The notes under the pieces were generated by a model, which searched no databases, was not told the DNA's origin, and saw nothing but the letters and a program-made list of their open reading frames with translations. Shown piece by piece: positions 22,195 to 34,770 of a DNA stretch of 64,000 nucleotides. The number at the start of each line of letters is the position of its first letter. Position 1 is the stretch's first letter. Both the position numbers and the translations under genes were made by a program. Origin of the DNA: Euonymus europaeus (taxonomy: Eukaryota; Streptophyta; Magnoliopsida; Celastrales; Celastraceae); NCBI GenBank assembly GCA_963580455.1, contig OY756973.1, forward strand, positions 1-64,000. Direction: 5' to 3'.

Positions 22195-25100
22195 AGTTGG
22201 TAAATTCATGAGAATTTGAAACTCTCATCTCAATGGAAGTCTTATTATATATATGTGATTTTCATCGATATGCACTGAATCTAATTCCTTCGAGGCGAAT
22301 GGTCCACTCATAAAATCCAGTTCAAAGGAAGAGGGACATTCCCACTTCCCTTCCATAAGGAGGGGCTTTAAGAGTAAGAGCAAGACAGCCTTACTTAAAT
22401 ACCATAACTACCTCAGGTATGAAAGGGGTAAGCTGCTAGAATCTCTTGCCTTAAGGCTTGGTGACTCGATCGGCTGTCTCCCCTTCTCAAACATTGATTC
22501 CTCTGAATAGCCCACCAGGCACCGAGGTCTATATCCCAGCTGTCCCATCGATACAGAGGATTGATGTGCTATGTTCCTAACTACAGGATTTGCTTTAGCT
22601 CTAGTTTCCCCATTAGAGATCGGGCTAGATCACAAGCCTGTCACCACTTCTCTCAAAAGCTACTAAAAGGCCCATTCTTCTACTATAGTAAGTGAAAACT
22701 AAATCGGAAGTGAAGCCCTCGATCATTCACTCAACAAGCACCACCACGTTCGACCAGTCGATTGCATTACCTCCCTCTCTTCCACAAAGAGGAGCGAAAG
22801 AGTCTAAAGCCAAAATGAGAATGGGTTGGGTCTGGCCTTCTTCACCCGTAATCTCTATACCAAAACCCGCATTTCCAACAACCTTATACAACGTCATAGA
22901 ATGAAATTGCCACTAGAAAAGAAAAAGAAGTCCTTCAGGCACTCCTGCTGGCCTTAGACACAGCCTCTTGTCTTGGCTGATGCTATTGGACTCTCTTTCC
23001 TGTAAAAGAGGCTTCGGCTTTCCTTCCTGTTTAGAAGTCCTACCTCAAGGAAGATGTTAACCGCTCGTTGGCACTGGTCCTTCTTTCAAGTTCTCCTTTT
23101 TCAATGAAATTTTATATCGAAAGAAGGGACTTCACTTAAGCGAGGAAAGAAAGCCCAATAGACGATAGAGTGGAAGAGAGAGCTGACAGCAGCGACAAGC
23201 CGAGAAGACGAGGACAGAGTCAAGCTAGCCTAAGCTCCTTAGTTGATTAGTGGAAGAGGACGTTATCGAATTCATGTTTTAGCGTGATAGGCTCCCCCAC
23301 ACGAAAGGTGGTTTAAAAGCTCGTTTGCAAGCCCATTTCTATTCAATATCCTACTCAGTCATCGAATGAAAGAATTAAATTACCGCTATAAAAGTCAGTC
23401 ATTCAGGAACGACTCCTAAGTTAGATGCCAGAACTTCCTGGAAGGGCTACACAGAAAGGGAAATTGGTTCCAATGCTGCAAACTTCCCACTTTAAAGGGG
23501 AAGCAGCTTCTCTCGGCTATTTAGTTGGCATTCCTCGTCCCGGTAAGCAGTTAGTTCCTTTTACAAGCTACTTCGTTCCTTTTCCTTATATGTATTGTTA
23601 GCTAGCTTCCTTTCCGGGCAAGTATGCTTCTTCACAGATCTGAATCCTGTATAAGCTACCGGTACCTTTTAAGTTTCCTCCAAGCTAGCAATTTGGAAGG
23701 AGTATTCACATCTACTATAACTGTAAAAGTATGTCCCGGCAGGCCCACAGCTGATACGAGAAAAGGGGATACGACAACGGCTGATTCAATAGCCAGTCTT
23801 CCAACACCGGCTACTGGTTGGGCTGACAGGTTCACAGCTCCTACTCGTACGAGAACAGTAGCAACGGTAATGCCTTCAACACCGGTTATTCCCACAGCTT
23901 ATTATATTCCTTAACAAGTAAGCAAGTAAACTACCTTAGCACAAGCACTAAGCTATAATAATTCCTTATAATAATATAAGCGATCAAAATTGCTTGATAA
24001 GCACGGATAAGAATAATCTTAGTATGCAAGGACTGAGGTATGTAAGAGACATGAGAAAGTGGAATGTGAATTGGATGAGGTTTGCTGTTACTCGTGAGCA
24101 AGTTCAAAGAGAATGCAAATGCTGATTCCACTCCTGAGTGAATAACAACAAATCACTCACTTGAACGAACAGGCTAGACGAAAAGGGAAAGGGGTACGTT
24201 CACCGGAGGGGCTGTGTACGATGTTGAGCTAAAGAAAGTCCTTCTATTCTAATATAAGCGAGTAAACTACCTTTTCTCCAAATCCAGGTTTTGAGTTGAC
24301 TTCTAGTTTTGGACCGATGGGAACTCCTACTCATAAACGAGTAGCTTCCAGCTTATAACACCTTTTGGGATTCTAAGCTAAGTAAGGATCGGAAATCCAG
24401 GCTTTTTAGTTTGTAGCTAGGCAGCTAAGCCAGTAGTAGTTCAGTTCAGGTCAGGGCATGAAGCTACAGGTTCTATTTGCGGTCGTGAGACAGAGGTCAG
24501 ATTGAAGACTTCATTCAGTTAGCTCTTCCTTCGTTTCCCGAGGTACAAAGAGGTTCATCCGTAAGCGACTTCCTCTCTTTGTCCCTGCTGGCGTACCTTT
24601 CATCTTTTGAGTAGGGTCTGATCGTTTCGAAGTAGAATCCTCCACTCAAGAAGCGGAAGCAAGATACGCTGAGAATAAAGACCCGGCTAGCTTTTTAGGT
24701 TCAAAAGGAGATTCCAGAAGATCGACCTTAGTAAGGGTACGCATAGCTTGATAAGAGGAAGGACGCTACCCGGACATCCGCAACTTTTGAGGTTTCCTCC
24801 ACTGATTAGGTTCAAGCTCAAGTCAGATAGATAAGATAAGATAAAGTTAGACCCGGCTTGGCTTTTCAAACATTGGTGGTGCTTCTTTCCGTTCTTTTCT
24901 TTGCCGGATGTATAAGTCAGAGAATAATCCTGCTGAGGGGGCCGGGGAGGTTCAGTTACACCCGAAGTCTTTCCGGAAGTGAGATCTGCCGCCTAGAAGT
25001 ATCTTATAGATTTAACAACAGAAGAAGAGATAAAGGCTAAGCGGGACGCAGAGTCGGTTCAGGAGAGCCTTTCTTTATGTTAGAAGGGCTGACGAAAGAA

Positions 25101-28100
25101 AAGACTTCTCGGTCTCACCCACAGTCTATAAGGGGTAGGGCTTGGTAAAGCCTTATAGTGAGAAGGTTCATCCAAAAGTTAGAAAGAGTAGGAATCCACG
25201 AAAAAGTCTCTCTTTTCAGAAGCTGCTTTCGTAAGCTCTTTTCTTGCCGGAGAAGATAGGGTTTAGTCCTAACAACATAAAATACGAGAAAAGTAGAAGA
25301 TAAAGCCCGTCTTCGATGGAGGATAAAAAGGGAGGGTTTCGCCTTTCCGCTTGTTTGCGGTGAACCCTTTGTTCCTCCTTGAGAGCTGGAATGCGAAGAC
25401 TCTTATTTAGATTTTTAGGACTGAGTTTTTCGAATGCGCTGATCCGCACGCAAGGAAAGAGCTTGATTTAGTTAGTTTTTATCGGGTAAGCCGCCTTTCT
25501 TCAAGCAAGGCCCTAAGCTTTGTCAGGCTCAGTAGCAAAAGTCGAGGAGGGAGCTTCAGCGAAGCCCTTAATTAATAGAGGCAAGTCATTTGTTTTCAAG
25601 GGTCTTTTTGGTTTGGTCTAAAGCCTGATTCTCAAAGAAGTGAGTTATAGGGTAAGCTCTTCACCCTGGAGTTGGATGAGTTGGAATGATTTGAGACTCT
25701 CTTAGCCCTGCCATTTTCTACTGATATTTCCAGTTTACCTTGACAGATGGGAGATCGGACTTCGCAGGTACACCAGATAAAGATAGAGGGGAGTTCAAGC
25801 CCAAGCCAGACAAAAGAGACCCGCCCTCCCGCAAAGGCAGACTTCGTTTTGGATTCCCCTGACCCGCCGGATGAGACTGACCCTCCTTTCGCAAGAGGAG
25901 GTCTTTCAGAAGAGCCCTATAAGAGGTAAGGCGGGCCTCTTATCTGACCCGGTTGAAGAGGCAACTGACGCTCAACTTCTATTACAAAAAGCCCAAAACC
26001 CCTCTTAAGGTGATTCAAGAGAAAAAGAAAGCTTGAGAGGGCGCTCCCACTTCCGGAAACGGACCTTCCGTGAGAGCCCTATAAATAAAGAAAGAGGTCT
26101 TGTAAGGCCTTCCTTCAATGGGCTTTGGAAGCTTAAGCTCATGAACCCGTCTAAACCTTGAGGTCTCAGCAGATCTTTATTAGAAGTCTTTTCTTTCTGC
26201 ATCAACTTTTTAAAATGATCTGACTTTACCAGCTCTTATCCCGCTTACCCTACCCGGCAAGACTAGTCTTCTTCCGATTTCACCTTCCCTCACTAAAATG
26301 GGGCTACTTCACTACCCAGAAAGCTCTCAAGGGGGAAGAAAAGGTTACCCGGGGAAGGAAAGGCCCCAGCAAAGGACTGACTTTCTTTATGTTAGAACTC
26401 CTCCCTCCGTCAACTGGATTTGATGTGTGAACTCTCGCTTGAGAACCTCTTTTTCTCAAAAAAGGAAAAAGAAAGCACGAACGCTCGAGAGCCAGACTCA
26501 ACTTATTTACCTCCCCTTTTGGCTTCGACTTCCCCTATCACCTTAATTCGAAACGGAACTTGCTTCAGGGGATCCCACTTCCCCAGGAGTCTTTATCGCC
26601 TCTGCCTCTTTCAATAGTCAATAGACTTAGACGCGGATTCTACTACTGAGAATGGTACGCCTCTCCTTGAGTAATTAACTGTGACCTTACCTGGTACTTT
26701 CCTCTTTTCTTTCCCACTGCTATTAGAAATGCAGTGACAAGAGGCAAGGGAAAAAAGAAAAGACCTAACAGCATGACCAAGAAGACCTGCTCCAACCCTT
26801 TTGGCCTCAACTCTGGAAATTTCTCTAGAAAGAGTCCTCGTCTCGAAAGCAGGATGAAAAGGCCCTCCACGCGTCCTCAGGTCTTTCGTCGGTGGATAAC
26901 CTTTAGAAAAAAGAGAGATTCAGAGCCTTATAATTAGAATAAGGAGGTAAGGCTGTAAAGTATACGCGCGAAAGAGTAGTGGTTTCCCTTCGTCGATCTC
27001 CTTTTAGTGAACGTCCCTCAACCCCTATCTATAATAAGCAAGAAAACGAGAGGCAAGCCAACCTTTTCCACTCCACTTGGCTCAACTCCCGCTTGGAACT
27101 TGAGGGGCTTCGACAGGCCAATCCACTTATTTGCCCCGCGGATACAAATTCTCTGACCCTGCTGGTTTTTCGTCTATTCCGGATCTTGATTCTAGAACAG
27201 ATCTAGGGGATGCAACTGCGCTTCCGGGGGAGGAAACGACTAATCTAAACATGGTACGGCAATTAGCTCTTTCTCTCCTCTTTTGAGGTGCCGATGTGAG
27301 AAGTCTATTTTCTTCGAGAAGTTTCTTCCCCCCGGAGTGGGCAATTAAGGAAGAAAGTCAAGACTGGCTTTACGACCTTTGCTTTGGACTTGACTTGGTC
27401 GCCTGGGGAACTTACGACATCGCACTTCCTCTGTTCGGAGAGATTCCACTCCATTCTCCACTCAAGGGAAGGCGCGAAGAGGAGCAAAGCAGCCGAGGAG
27501 GTTAAGCTAGCAATAGAGATCCACGGAAAAGGGAAGTGGGATCTGCTTCTCTTAGGGACGTTTCATCTGCTCTTTCTTACTTTGTCTGTCTGTGTAAGAA
27601 AGAAGAGGATCTTTCTCCCCCCCACAAGGGATAAGTAATAAGGTATGTCCATAGATAACCTAACTCAGGACGTAGTGCATCCCCCCGGAATAATGAATCT
27701 GGTATGTCCGTATCGAAATGTCGTAATCAAACAACTAATCCGGGGTACGCCGTAGAATAAACTCGGATTGAGTACCACGTCAGGCCTGGCTCCAATGAAC
27801 CAAGGAAAGAACCCACTAAGTGATTTTCACCCGCCCGCGGTTCCATAGGCTTTTCGCGCCGTAAGAAAGGTCGTACCCGAAAGGCCGTCTTTCGTTTAAA
27901 AGGTTCTGAGGTTTCCGTGGAAAGTGAATTGAGGACCGGGGATGGAGTTCCATCTGTTGTTGCAAGGGCGAGCTTGCTTTCTCTCCTCTTCTTTCCCTTT
28001 TGGGTTCACCCTTTTTTTCCTCTTTTAGTTTCGCCCCGCGGGATGAGTTTCAATCTTCAGTTGCCCCGGAAAATAGATAATAGAAAGAACCTGCCCTGCC

Positions 28101-29640
28101 GTTCCTCTTTCAAAGTAGGATCTTCTCTCTTTCCTAAAGAAAAAGCCTCAACGCATTTCCTTGATCAAGGCCTAATCAATAAGCTGGGGAGTCCGCTCTA
28201 CCTTAACCCAGAGGATTTCCACGAAGTCTCGCCAATCCCTTGATTCCGAAATGAAAGCAAGTCCTCAAGCGTCAGCCTTATCCCTTTCTTCCGCTGAAGC
28301 AAGAACGCCAACAACTGAGACAATTTCAACAACTGCTTTAGCTGCGGCCAAGCCTCTGTCTCGTTAGCGTCTTTCAATGGAAAATGAGAAAGTGGAGGAA
28401 ACCCCGTACACTCCCACCACGGTTTCAGGAGCGAAAGCCACTCTACTAAAAGGAGAGGGCAGCTTGAAACCCCTCAATAAAGATTCCACTCGAGTGGGAC
28501 TTGGCTGAATTTAGAGTTCCCTAATCGTTCCCGAGCGGTAAGAAAAAAGCTCAGTCTTTCCTCACGGTCTTCTTCTCAAAAAAGGGAATTGGCATAAGCG
28601 GGTAAACAAACTTCCTTTTCCGGAGATTCATGCAAGGCAACAAGGCTAGCCTGTTTGTTCTTGAGGTTGGTCCCGTCTCTGAGTTGAGGACGTCTTGTAT
28701 TGCGAATCCGCTTGAGAAAGATTCTTCCTCTATCTGAGGCAAGCCTTTATCTGTTAAGGGCGGGTCAGCTAAATATCTTTCGTCCGACAGTTAGAAGAGC
28801 TCAATAAAGATAGTTTTTGGAAGGGGCGAAAGAGAGAGATTCCAATCCCATTCCTCTTGATAAGGTGAATCCTGTAAGGAAATAGAGCCGCAGGGCAATA
28901 CTTTATTCCGTCGAGACGGATGGACTCACTCAGATTGAGTCTTTTCATCCGTAGTTTCATACGAAAGGAAGTCCGCTGAGATGGGAAGTCGAGCTTGGGT
29001 TGAAGGCTTTTGGGCAGAGGTGGAGGCTACCATTCATTCCTGGGTTAGGAGTTCAGGCAGAAAGAAATGCTTTAACGCCAGGTTTCTTATCCGCCTTTCT
29101 GTGAACCGAATCTTACTGATTTCGAGCTGGAGTTGAGTGGACAATTGAGGAAATCCGAGAGTTTCAAAGTGTTGGCTTTCGAGGACTTATTCTAAAAAGG
29201 GCTGACCCGGTAAGATAAGTTTAATCTTTCATGGCTAAGTTAGGTCAATCCGTGGATTCCTGCCTTTCACACTTTCCGAGCGGGATAGAAAAAGTACTTT
29301 CCCAGTCTCCCTTTAGAGTAAAACCAATGTCGTTCTCTAGTTCTTATGCTAGAGGGATAGATCACTAATTAGATAGACTTGGTAGTGGCACATTAGGAAA
29401 TCCAAGGAGAGAGACAGGAAAAGCTCTCTTAAATGCCGTTCTCCAGCTGTATGTCTTCGGTATAGTGTTACCGAGACCTCTCATTAGATGGAGTATAGTC
29501 GTCTAAATTAGACTGATCGTCCAGGGTTGCGACACCAGCTTATATAAGGAGGAATCGCGCGGTAAAGGCTTAAATAAAGAGGGGAGTACTTTGAGCCGTT
29601 GCGCTTCCGTTTTCTTGCTGGGAAATCCCGAGTTTGACTC
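22195..29640. other. Intergenic, repeat-rich, no gene recognised
   Basis: No standard gene. A Pro/Thr/Ala-rich reading-frame scrap lies at 23738-23914 (TTTADSIASLPTPATGW, PSTPVIPTAYY) and another at 28262-28366 (ARTPTTETISTTALAAAKP). Words shared with 39.5-41.4 kb occur at 25-29.3 kb, for example tttcgagctggagtt at 29119 and 40449. Inverted copies of the tatgtccgtatcg motif lie at 27642-27654 and 27701-27715. An ORF of 108 codons at 27917-28243 (+) has a hydrophobic N-terminus but no recognised family. Confidence 0.45.
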
Positions 29641-29667
29641 TAAAAAAAGAAAAGAAAAAGCAAAGCA

Positions 29668-30045
29668 ATGCCACACAAAAAATGGATCTATTATTCATTG
29701 GATAATTTGCCGAGAAAAGAGAAAGAAAAAAAAGAACTAATAAGGTTTTGGAATGAGTTTTACAATTCTATATCAGAAAAGACTAACTTAAGTGAACAAC
29801 TGGGTCATACTAAATCTTTGCAGTATAAGGAAGAAGTCCTCGATATTTTGCAAAAGTCAAAAGCTAGCTTACCATTAAGTGAAGCTGAATTACAAAAGAT
29901 CCAAACGGAGATTGAGGACCTGACTATAAGGTTCGATGAGAAATCTATTTTTAAGACAGTTCCCGACATAATAAAAATCTTAATCAGGAAGAATCACGAA
30001 AGTGCTAAGGATTACCTCAAGGCTAGGATATGCAGGCAGATATAG
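29668..30045 (+). CDS. Hypothetical A/T-rich ORF, 125 codons (5' part of a frameshifted gene?)
   Basis: Begins MPHKKWIYYSLDNLPRK and ends ESAKDYLKARICRQI. It is rich in Lys, Glu, Ile and Leu, with a predicted amphipathic helical character (LPLSEAELQKIQTEIEDLTI). Codons are clearly more A/T-rich than the surroundings, which is unlike typical plant mitochondrial intergenic ORFs and hints at foreign origin such as a linear mitochondrial plasmid. The next ORF starts 16 nt before its stop in another frame, and the protein character continues, so a frameshift within about 30018-30045 is likely. No family is firmly recognised. Confidence 0.4.
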   Translation: MPHKKWIYYSLDNLPRKEKEKKELIRFWNEFYNSISEKTNLSEQLGHTKSLQYKEEVLDILQKSKASLPLSEAELQKIQTEIEDLTIRFDEKSIFKTVPDIIKILIRKNHESAKDYLKARICRQI

Positions 30046-30362
30046 AATTGCTTTCAGAGTTCGGTCAATATACGATTGAGGCGTTAATAGTTCATGTACT
30101 TGGTCAGGTTTTTCACGCACTTGAATCTAACTCACTAATTCGTGTTGCTTCTTTGGTTGAACAACTAGAGTCGTCTGTCCGGATACAAGCTTCATTATTA
30201 AAATGCCGAAGGCGAAGGTGTAAAAAAAAGTTTTCTATGGCCACTGGTGCTCCTTTGAAAGTGAATCAGTCTGATAAGGAGAAGAAAATTTCTAAATTGC
30301 GGATGAGGGATCACAGTAGAAGAAAGGAGCAGCCCGGAGCTACTCGCCGCGGCATCATGTAG
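30030..30362 (+). CDS. Hypothetical ORF, 110 codons (3' part of the same locus?)
   Basis: Begins MQADIELLSEFGQYTIEAL; residues about 14-55 (YTIEALIVHVLGQVFHALES ... IRVASLVEQLESSVRIQASLL) look like a helical domain, then a basic run CRRRRCKKKF and a Lys/Arg-rich tail. The spacing and style faintly recall the N-terminal domain of single-subunit phage-type RNA polymerases, where a helical LTxxxxTVQAVAS-like segment precedes a basic stretch. This resemblance is weak and untested. The polymerase catalytic palm motifs are absent, so at most it is an N-terminal fragment. Confidence 0.35.
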   Translation: MQADIELLSEFGQYTIEALIVHVLGQVFHALESNSLIRVASLVEQLESSVRIQASLLKCRRRRCKKKFSMATGAPLKVNQSDKEKKISKLRMRDHSRRKEQPGATRRGIM

Positions 30363-33300
30363 ATGCACGAGGAGCGCCTCTTGCAAATCGCATGTGTGTC
30401 GTACTCTGTGGTGTGTCACCCCCCGAGGATGATTAAACCAATGGCTTTCACTAAACTATTCTCAAGATTTCTCTCTATTAAGGTTACTAAGTGGCAGAAG
30501 GAATAAAAACCACCACTTAAGATGTTCCTCATCCGTATTGGCAAGTCCAGTCCCTAATCTGTAAGCAGTCCGTCCTGGGTAGTATGTCCATAGCGCTTAG
30601 TGGGAGAAGCCGTTGCCTTTATTTACCTTCCCTCTGGCATGTTTTCCTGGATTCAACCTCCTGCCTTTCTTCGGTTTGTAAGCAGGACAGAGAGCAGACT
30701 ACTTCTCCGGAAAAGAAGTTCACGACCCGTGGGCCTTCTACCTCCTCCCTTTGGGTAGGGGATGGCTGGCTGGGAAGACCCTTGACCTTTCGTATAGTCG
30801 GCAGGCGTTGGTACTAGTGAATACCCACCGGGCTTATGAATTCGTCCTTACCCTACTTACCAGGCCCAGTACTTCCTTGCCTTCAGCTGCCTTGTCTTAG
30901 CTAGCCCTTTCTCTGCCAGAAGCCTTTCTAAATGGAATGTTTCACTAGCTAGCCGGACAACTCAGACCTACTAGCCTAGCCGCCTTCTTATCACTGTTTG
31001 GCCTGCTTGCTTACCGGACTTCTTACTTTCCTGAGCTAGTGGCATTACCACTGTGGGAGGGGCGGTGTGTACCCCGCTCCCGCTTGCTTGCTGTCTAAGC
31101 CGGCCCTATCTTTTACCTGATGCGGACTTTGATGACGAAAAAGACGGGAAGACAAAAAGTAGAAAGAAAAACTTGCCTGCCCCCTTAGCTGTAACATCCG
31201 CAGGACGGTAACAATACTTAGAGGTAGTGTAGTCTACTTGCAAGGGATATAGAGCAATAAAGAGAAAGACCGAGGGGTCAATAGGAATTCTCTCTACTCT
31301 AGAACCCCTAGGCCTAGGAGCAATAGACTGAAGAGGTACGGTGTAACAAAGGTAGAAGGAAGAAAAGCCCGGGTTTAGACATCCTCAATTTCATTTCATT
31401 CAAAATCTGGATGTTAAAATACAGAATAGGCAAAGGGAAAAGCAAGGAAAAAACAAGTGACCCTGACACTTTAGTAAGATTAGGGGCCTTATTAGGTTAG
31501 GGCCAAGCCCGTACTCTTTAGCGGTTGAGGCAGCAAAGAACAAGACTAAAAGAAGGGAAACGGGAGAGGAGTAAGCCAAGTCTGTAGCTCGACCAAGCCC
31601 TCGAAGCCTTATTAACTGATTCAAAGTAAAGGTCCACAACAAGGAATGGAATTCCTGAAACCCCGAAAACGGGTAAGAACAGGAGAGGCTTCAAGATCAG
31701 CCGGTTATTAAGTAGATGCGGAATCTCGTCTCGTTGAATTAGCAGTCGGACTGCGAACCATTGTAACTCGTTAGTTGCCCTGTGCTAAAAGCCCTTGCAT
31801 CGTACCCAGGGTCAGCTGTCTAATTGGTCTCCGAACCCCTCGAAAAGACAAGTCCTCTTCCCGCGGCAAGAGCTCCCACTCTCTTTTCAGCAGAGCTCAT
31901 CTCGCCCTTACTCGACTCAGATGCTGTCTCTGCGAATTATATAGAATAGGCCCCACTTCCCTCGTTAGTTGGTCGAGCTAGCTATCGCTTCCTTGACTTA
32001 TATATTAGTAGGGCATCCCTTGGGTTTTCCTTAAAAGCTTATAATTGTAGTCTAATTGTAGAATTGTCTGCTGGACAACAAATCTCCATCAAAGTTCTTC
32101 TTTAATCTCCGATGAACTCGACTAAGCTGGAAAGGAGTCACTTGACCGGCAGGAAAGGCGGGATACTATTAGAAAGGAGAAGTTCGAAGAGAGGAGTGGG
32201 GTTGGAGCCCCCTTCTTTGCCATATTGAGTAAGGGTCTGCTTGCCTCTCTCACTCAAGATAAGGTCAGGTGATCCCTTTCTGTCTCCTTCTCAGTTAGGT
32301 CAATAAGCCCCTTCCTTTTGGTTCATGTAAGAAAGGCGAAGTTGGTACAGGAGCTGAACCCGACCACTGAACGCTGAGGTTCATAAAGGTCAATCCGGCC
32401 TCCTGGATCCTTGCCCAAAAGCCAACGTTGGTGCTCTCTCAAATCTTGTGCTCCTGGTACCTTCTTCTTGTTCTTGGAGCTAGGCTCAAACTCGTCCACA
32501 TCTCCTGTCTGAACGATCATCTCCCGTCGTCCTTCCGGCTTGCCATCTCTTTCTCTCGAATCCCTCGTGATGGTAGGACTCTCTCTTCTGGTCGAAGGCA
32601 GGAATAGGTTGTTTTCTTGCAATTGAATCAAAAGGAACTGTTCTTACCTCAAAGGGAGTGCAGCCAGTCTATCCATCATAACATAATATAGGAAAGTACG
32701 CCCTCTCCCTTGTCAACTCCGAACGAATGCTTAGTTAGCCGTGAATGAGAACTCTTGTTGCTTGTTGGCAGGTAGCTCCATGTAAGGTTAGCTCGAAAGC
32801 GAGTTCTTACTCTTTGACCTTCTGCGGTACGGATATGAGTCTTATTAGAGTCAGTAGCTGGGAATCTCTTCTTCCGCCTATTAGCGGTGTGACTGTGACT
32901 TTATTCTTGAAAAGACTGCTTTCCTTTGAAAGAGCTGTGGGCATAGCTAAACTTTCTCAAATGCGGGATCGGGATTACCTGTTGATGCGGTAGATGAGGT
33001 CTTTGCTTTTCCTGTTAGAGAATGAGTTGTTAGCCTTACAGAATGCGCTGCACATCTATCATTCTATAGTAATGTAGGCTCTCCCGCTGTTGGTGGTTTA
33101 GTTGTAGTAAGGGCGGTAGGATTATAGGAGATTGATTGAGTGAAGGTGAAATATGAAATAGAAGTCAAGTACGACATCCAATCTAAAGTAAAGTATGCAA
33201 GAACTCGTAGCCGTGTTGAAATAGTCTCCTCTTTCTTCTCCCCTAAGAGGAGTCTCGAAAAGACCAATGGAAGCTTTTCTCTTCCGGCTCTGAAAGAATA

Positions 33301-34124
33301 GGCCTTATTATACCATGAACGGACTCCTTGTCAGGAAGAGATAGAGATAGGGCTTTCCTGGCTTCTCTCTTTCGCCTTCTCGATGCATTGCTTGGGTCTT
33401 CATTGGGCACTAGTTGCAGCTCTTCGGTTTGAATAAAAAAGTGTCAAGTGATGGAGTCTTTCGGAGGTGTGGCTAGCTCTGGGTCTTTCTCGCCTTTTGG
33501 CTGCTTTGATTAGGACTTTGCCGCGGGAAGAGCTCATCGGGGAAGAACTCAAAAAAGAAAGCATTTAAGTCGAAGTAACGCGGCTTAAAGAATCGCTCTT
33601 TGCTAATAGACTGGACTGGCTTAGAATCAATGCTTTGACCGCTAATGCCTAATCCAAGACCCATCCCAAAGCTACCTGCATGAAAGGGAACTCCCTTACT
33701 TCGAGAGTTCCGGACGAAGGAATCAAGATAAGGGGAACGGATGTCACCGGTCTTTCTTTTCTAACGGAATAGCGGGAGCCATACTGATGAATTCCACTCC
33801 CTACTAATAATAAGGGAGGAGGGAAAATAAGTCTTGAGAAGAAGATGTCTCCCATTTCTGCCCACTCTTGACAGGACGGGAAAATAATATGCTTAACACG
33901 AGCAATTCCAAGAGCGGGTTCTGCTTCTGCTAAGGAATCGGATGATGTAGATGATAGCACATCCGCTGTCTCCTAATCTATACTGCCAGAGAGTCTGCCG
34001 TTGGAAAGTCTACTTCCTAGGACTTTTTTTTCTGCTTTCTCCAATCCATTCGGTCATCGGTTCGATAAGATACCGCAGCCTTTGATGTTCGCGGATGGTG
34101 TTCGTAGACAGCTCCTAAAGGAGT
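30363..34124. other. Intergenic, no gene recognised
   Basis: No standard gene. Two ORFs just over 100 codons occur on the minus strand: 32323-32631 (102 codons, charged) and 33649-33960 (103 codons; begins MLSSTSSDSLAEAEPALG). Neither matches a known family. A Pro/Thr-rich scrap reading NPTALTTTKPPTAGEPTLL lies at 33064-33120 on the minus strand. A copy of the gagtaaggg repeat lies at 32219-32236. Confidence 0.4.
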
Positions 34125-34415
34125 TTAGCCAGTTATCGCAAATAAGATAAGAGTTTGGTAGGTAGAATGCCCCTCTCTAGAGGATGCATTTGAAGAACCC
34201 GCGTAATTTTCACTAAAGTAGAATTCCCCCTCATCCATCCAGGTTTTATACGATCCATTTTCAAAAACCCGGGATTTTTTATCCAAATAAAATCGGATTA
34301 GGATACCATTCATCATTGTAGGGGCCGGGAAAGGGGTCTGCCACCACTGACTCAGATTTTTTTGTAATCGATGTAGCTTCGTCGTCTGTCTCGGGATCGG
34401 TTGTGTTCCCCCCAT
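34125..34415 (-). CDS. Hypothetical ORF, 96 codons
   Basis: Begins MGGTQPIPRQTTKLHRLQ; residues about 40-75 read GILIRFYLDKKSRVF ... YKTWMDEGEFYFSENYAG, which looks protein-like rather than low-complexity. No family recognised. A second minus-strand frame over the same DNA also has a coding-like stretch (TTDPETDDEATSITK), so the true frame is uncertain and a frameshift is possible. Confidence 0.2.
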   Translation of the reverse strand: MGGTQPIPRQTTKLHRLQKNLSQWWQTPFPAPTMMNGILIRFYLDKKSRVFENGSYKTWMDEGEFYFSENYAGSSNASSREGHSTYQTLILFAITG

Positions 34416-34494
34416 TCCTTAGTCTTAGCTTAAAGGATGTTGATGGCCTATTTAATAAGGCTGTCCCTTATGTAAGATACAATCTGTAAGTAAG

Positions 34495-34770
34495 TTACCA
34501 CAACTTTTTGTGTTGTAGACGGCGAAGAGTCAATAGAAATAGAATAGGAATCCCTAGAGAAGATAGTTCCCGAAAGGAGAAGGGGAATTGCCCAGTTCTG
34601 GAATTCACAACTACGAGATTCACATCCGATTTTAGCGGCAACCAAAGCCATTTTTTAACCTTTCTTAAGCTCAGAGCAGAGTAGCTGGAAGTAAAGTAGA
34701 AGAATGAGTCTAGCGACCAGGAAGCATAGATAGCAAAGGCGGAGATGTTTAACAGTAAAAGGAGGATCAT
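34495..34770 (-). CDS. Hypothetical membrane-type ORF, 91 codons
   Basis: Begins MILLLLLNISAFAIYASWSL, a hydrophobic N-terminal segment of about 20 residues, and has a second hydrophobic patch (LGIPILFLLTL) near the C-terminus. No family was recognised. Small chimeric membrane ORFs are a recurrent product of plant mitochondrial recombination, but no piece of a known mitochondrial gene was identified in it. A second frame (34448-34651) overlaps it. Confidence 0.2.
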   Translation of the reverse strand: MILLLLLNISAFAIYASWSLDSFFYFTSSYSALSLRKVKKWLWLPLKSDVNLVVVNSRTGQFPFSFRELSSLGIPILFLLTLRRLQHKKLW

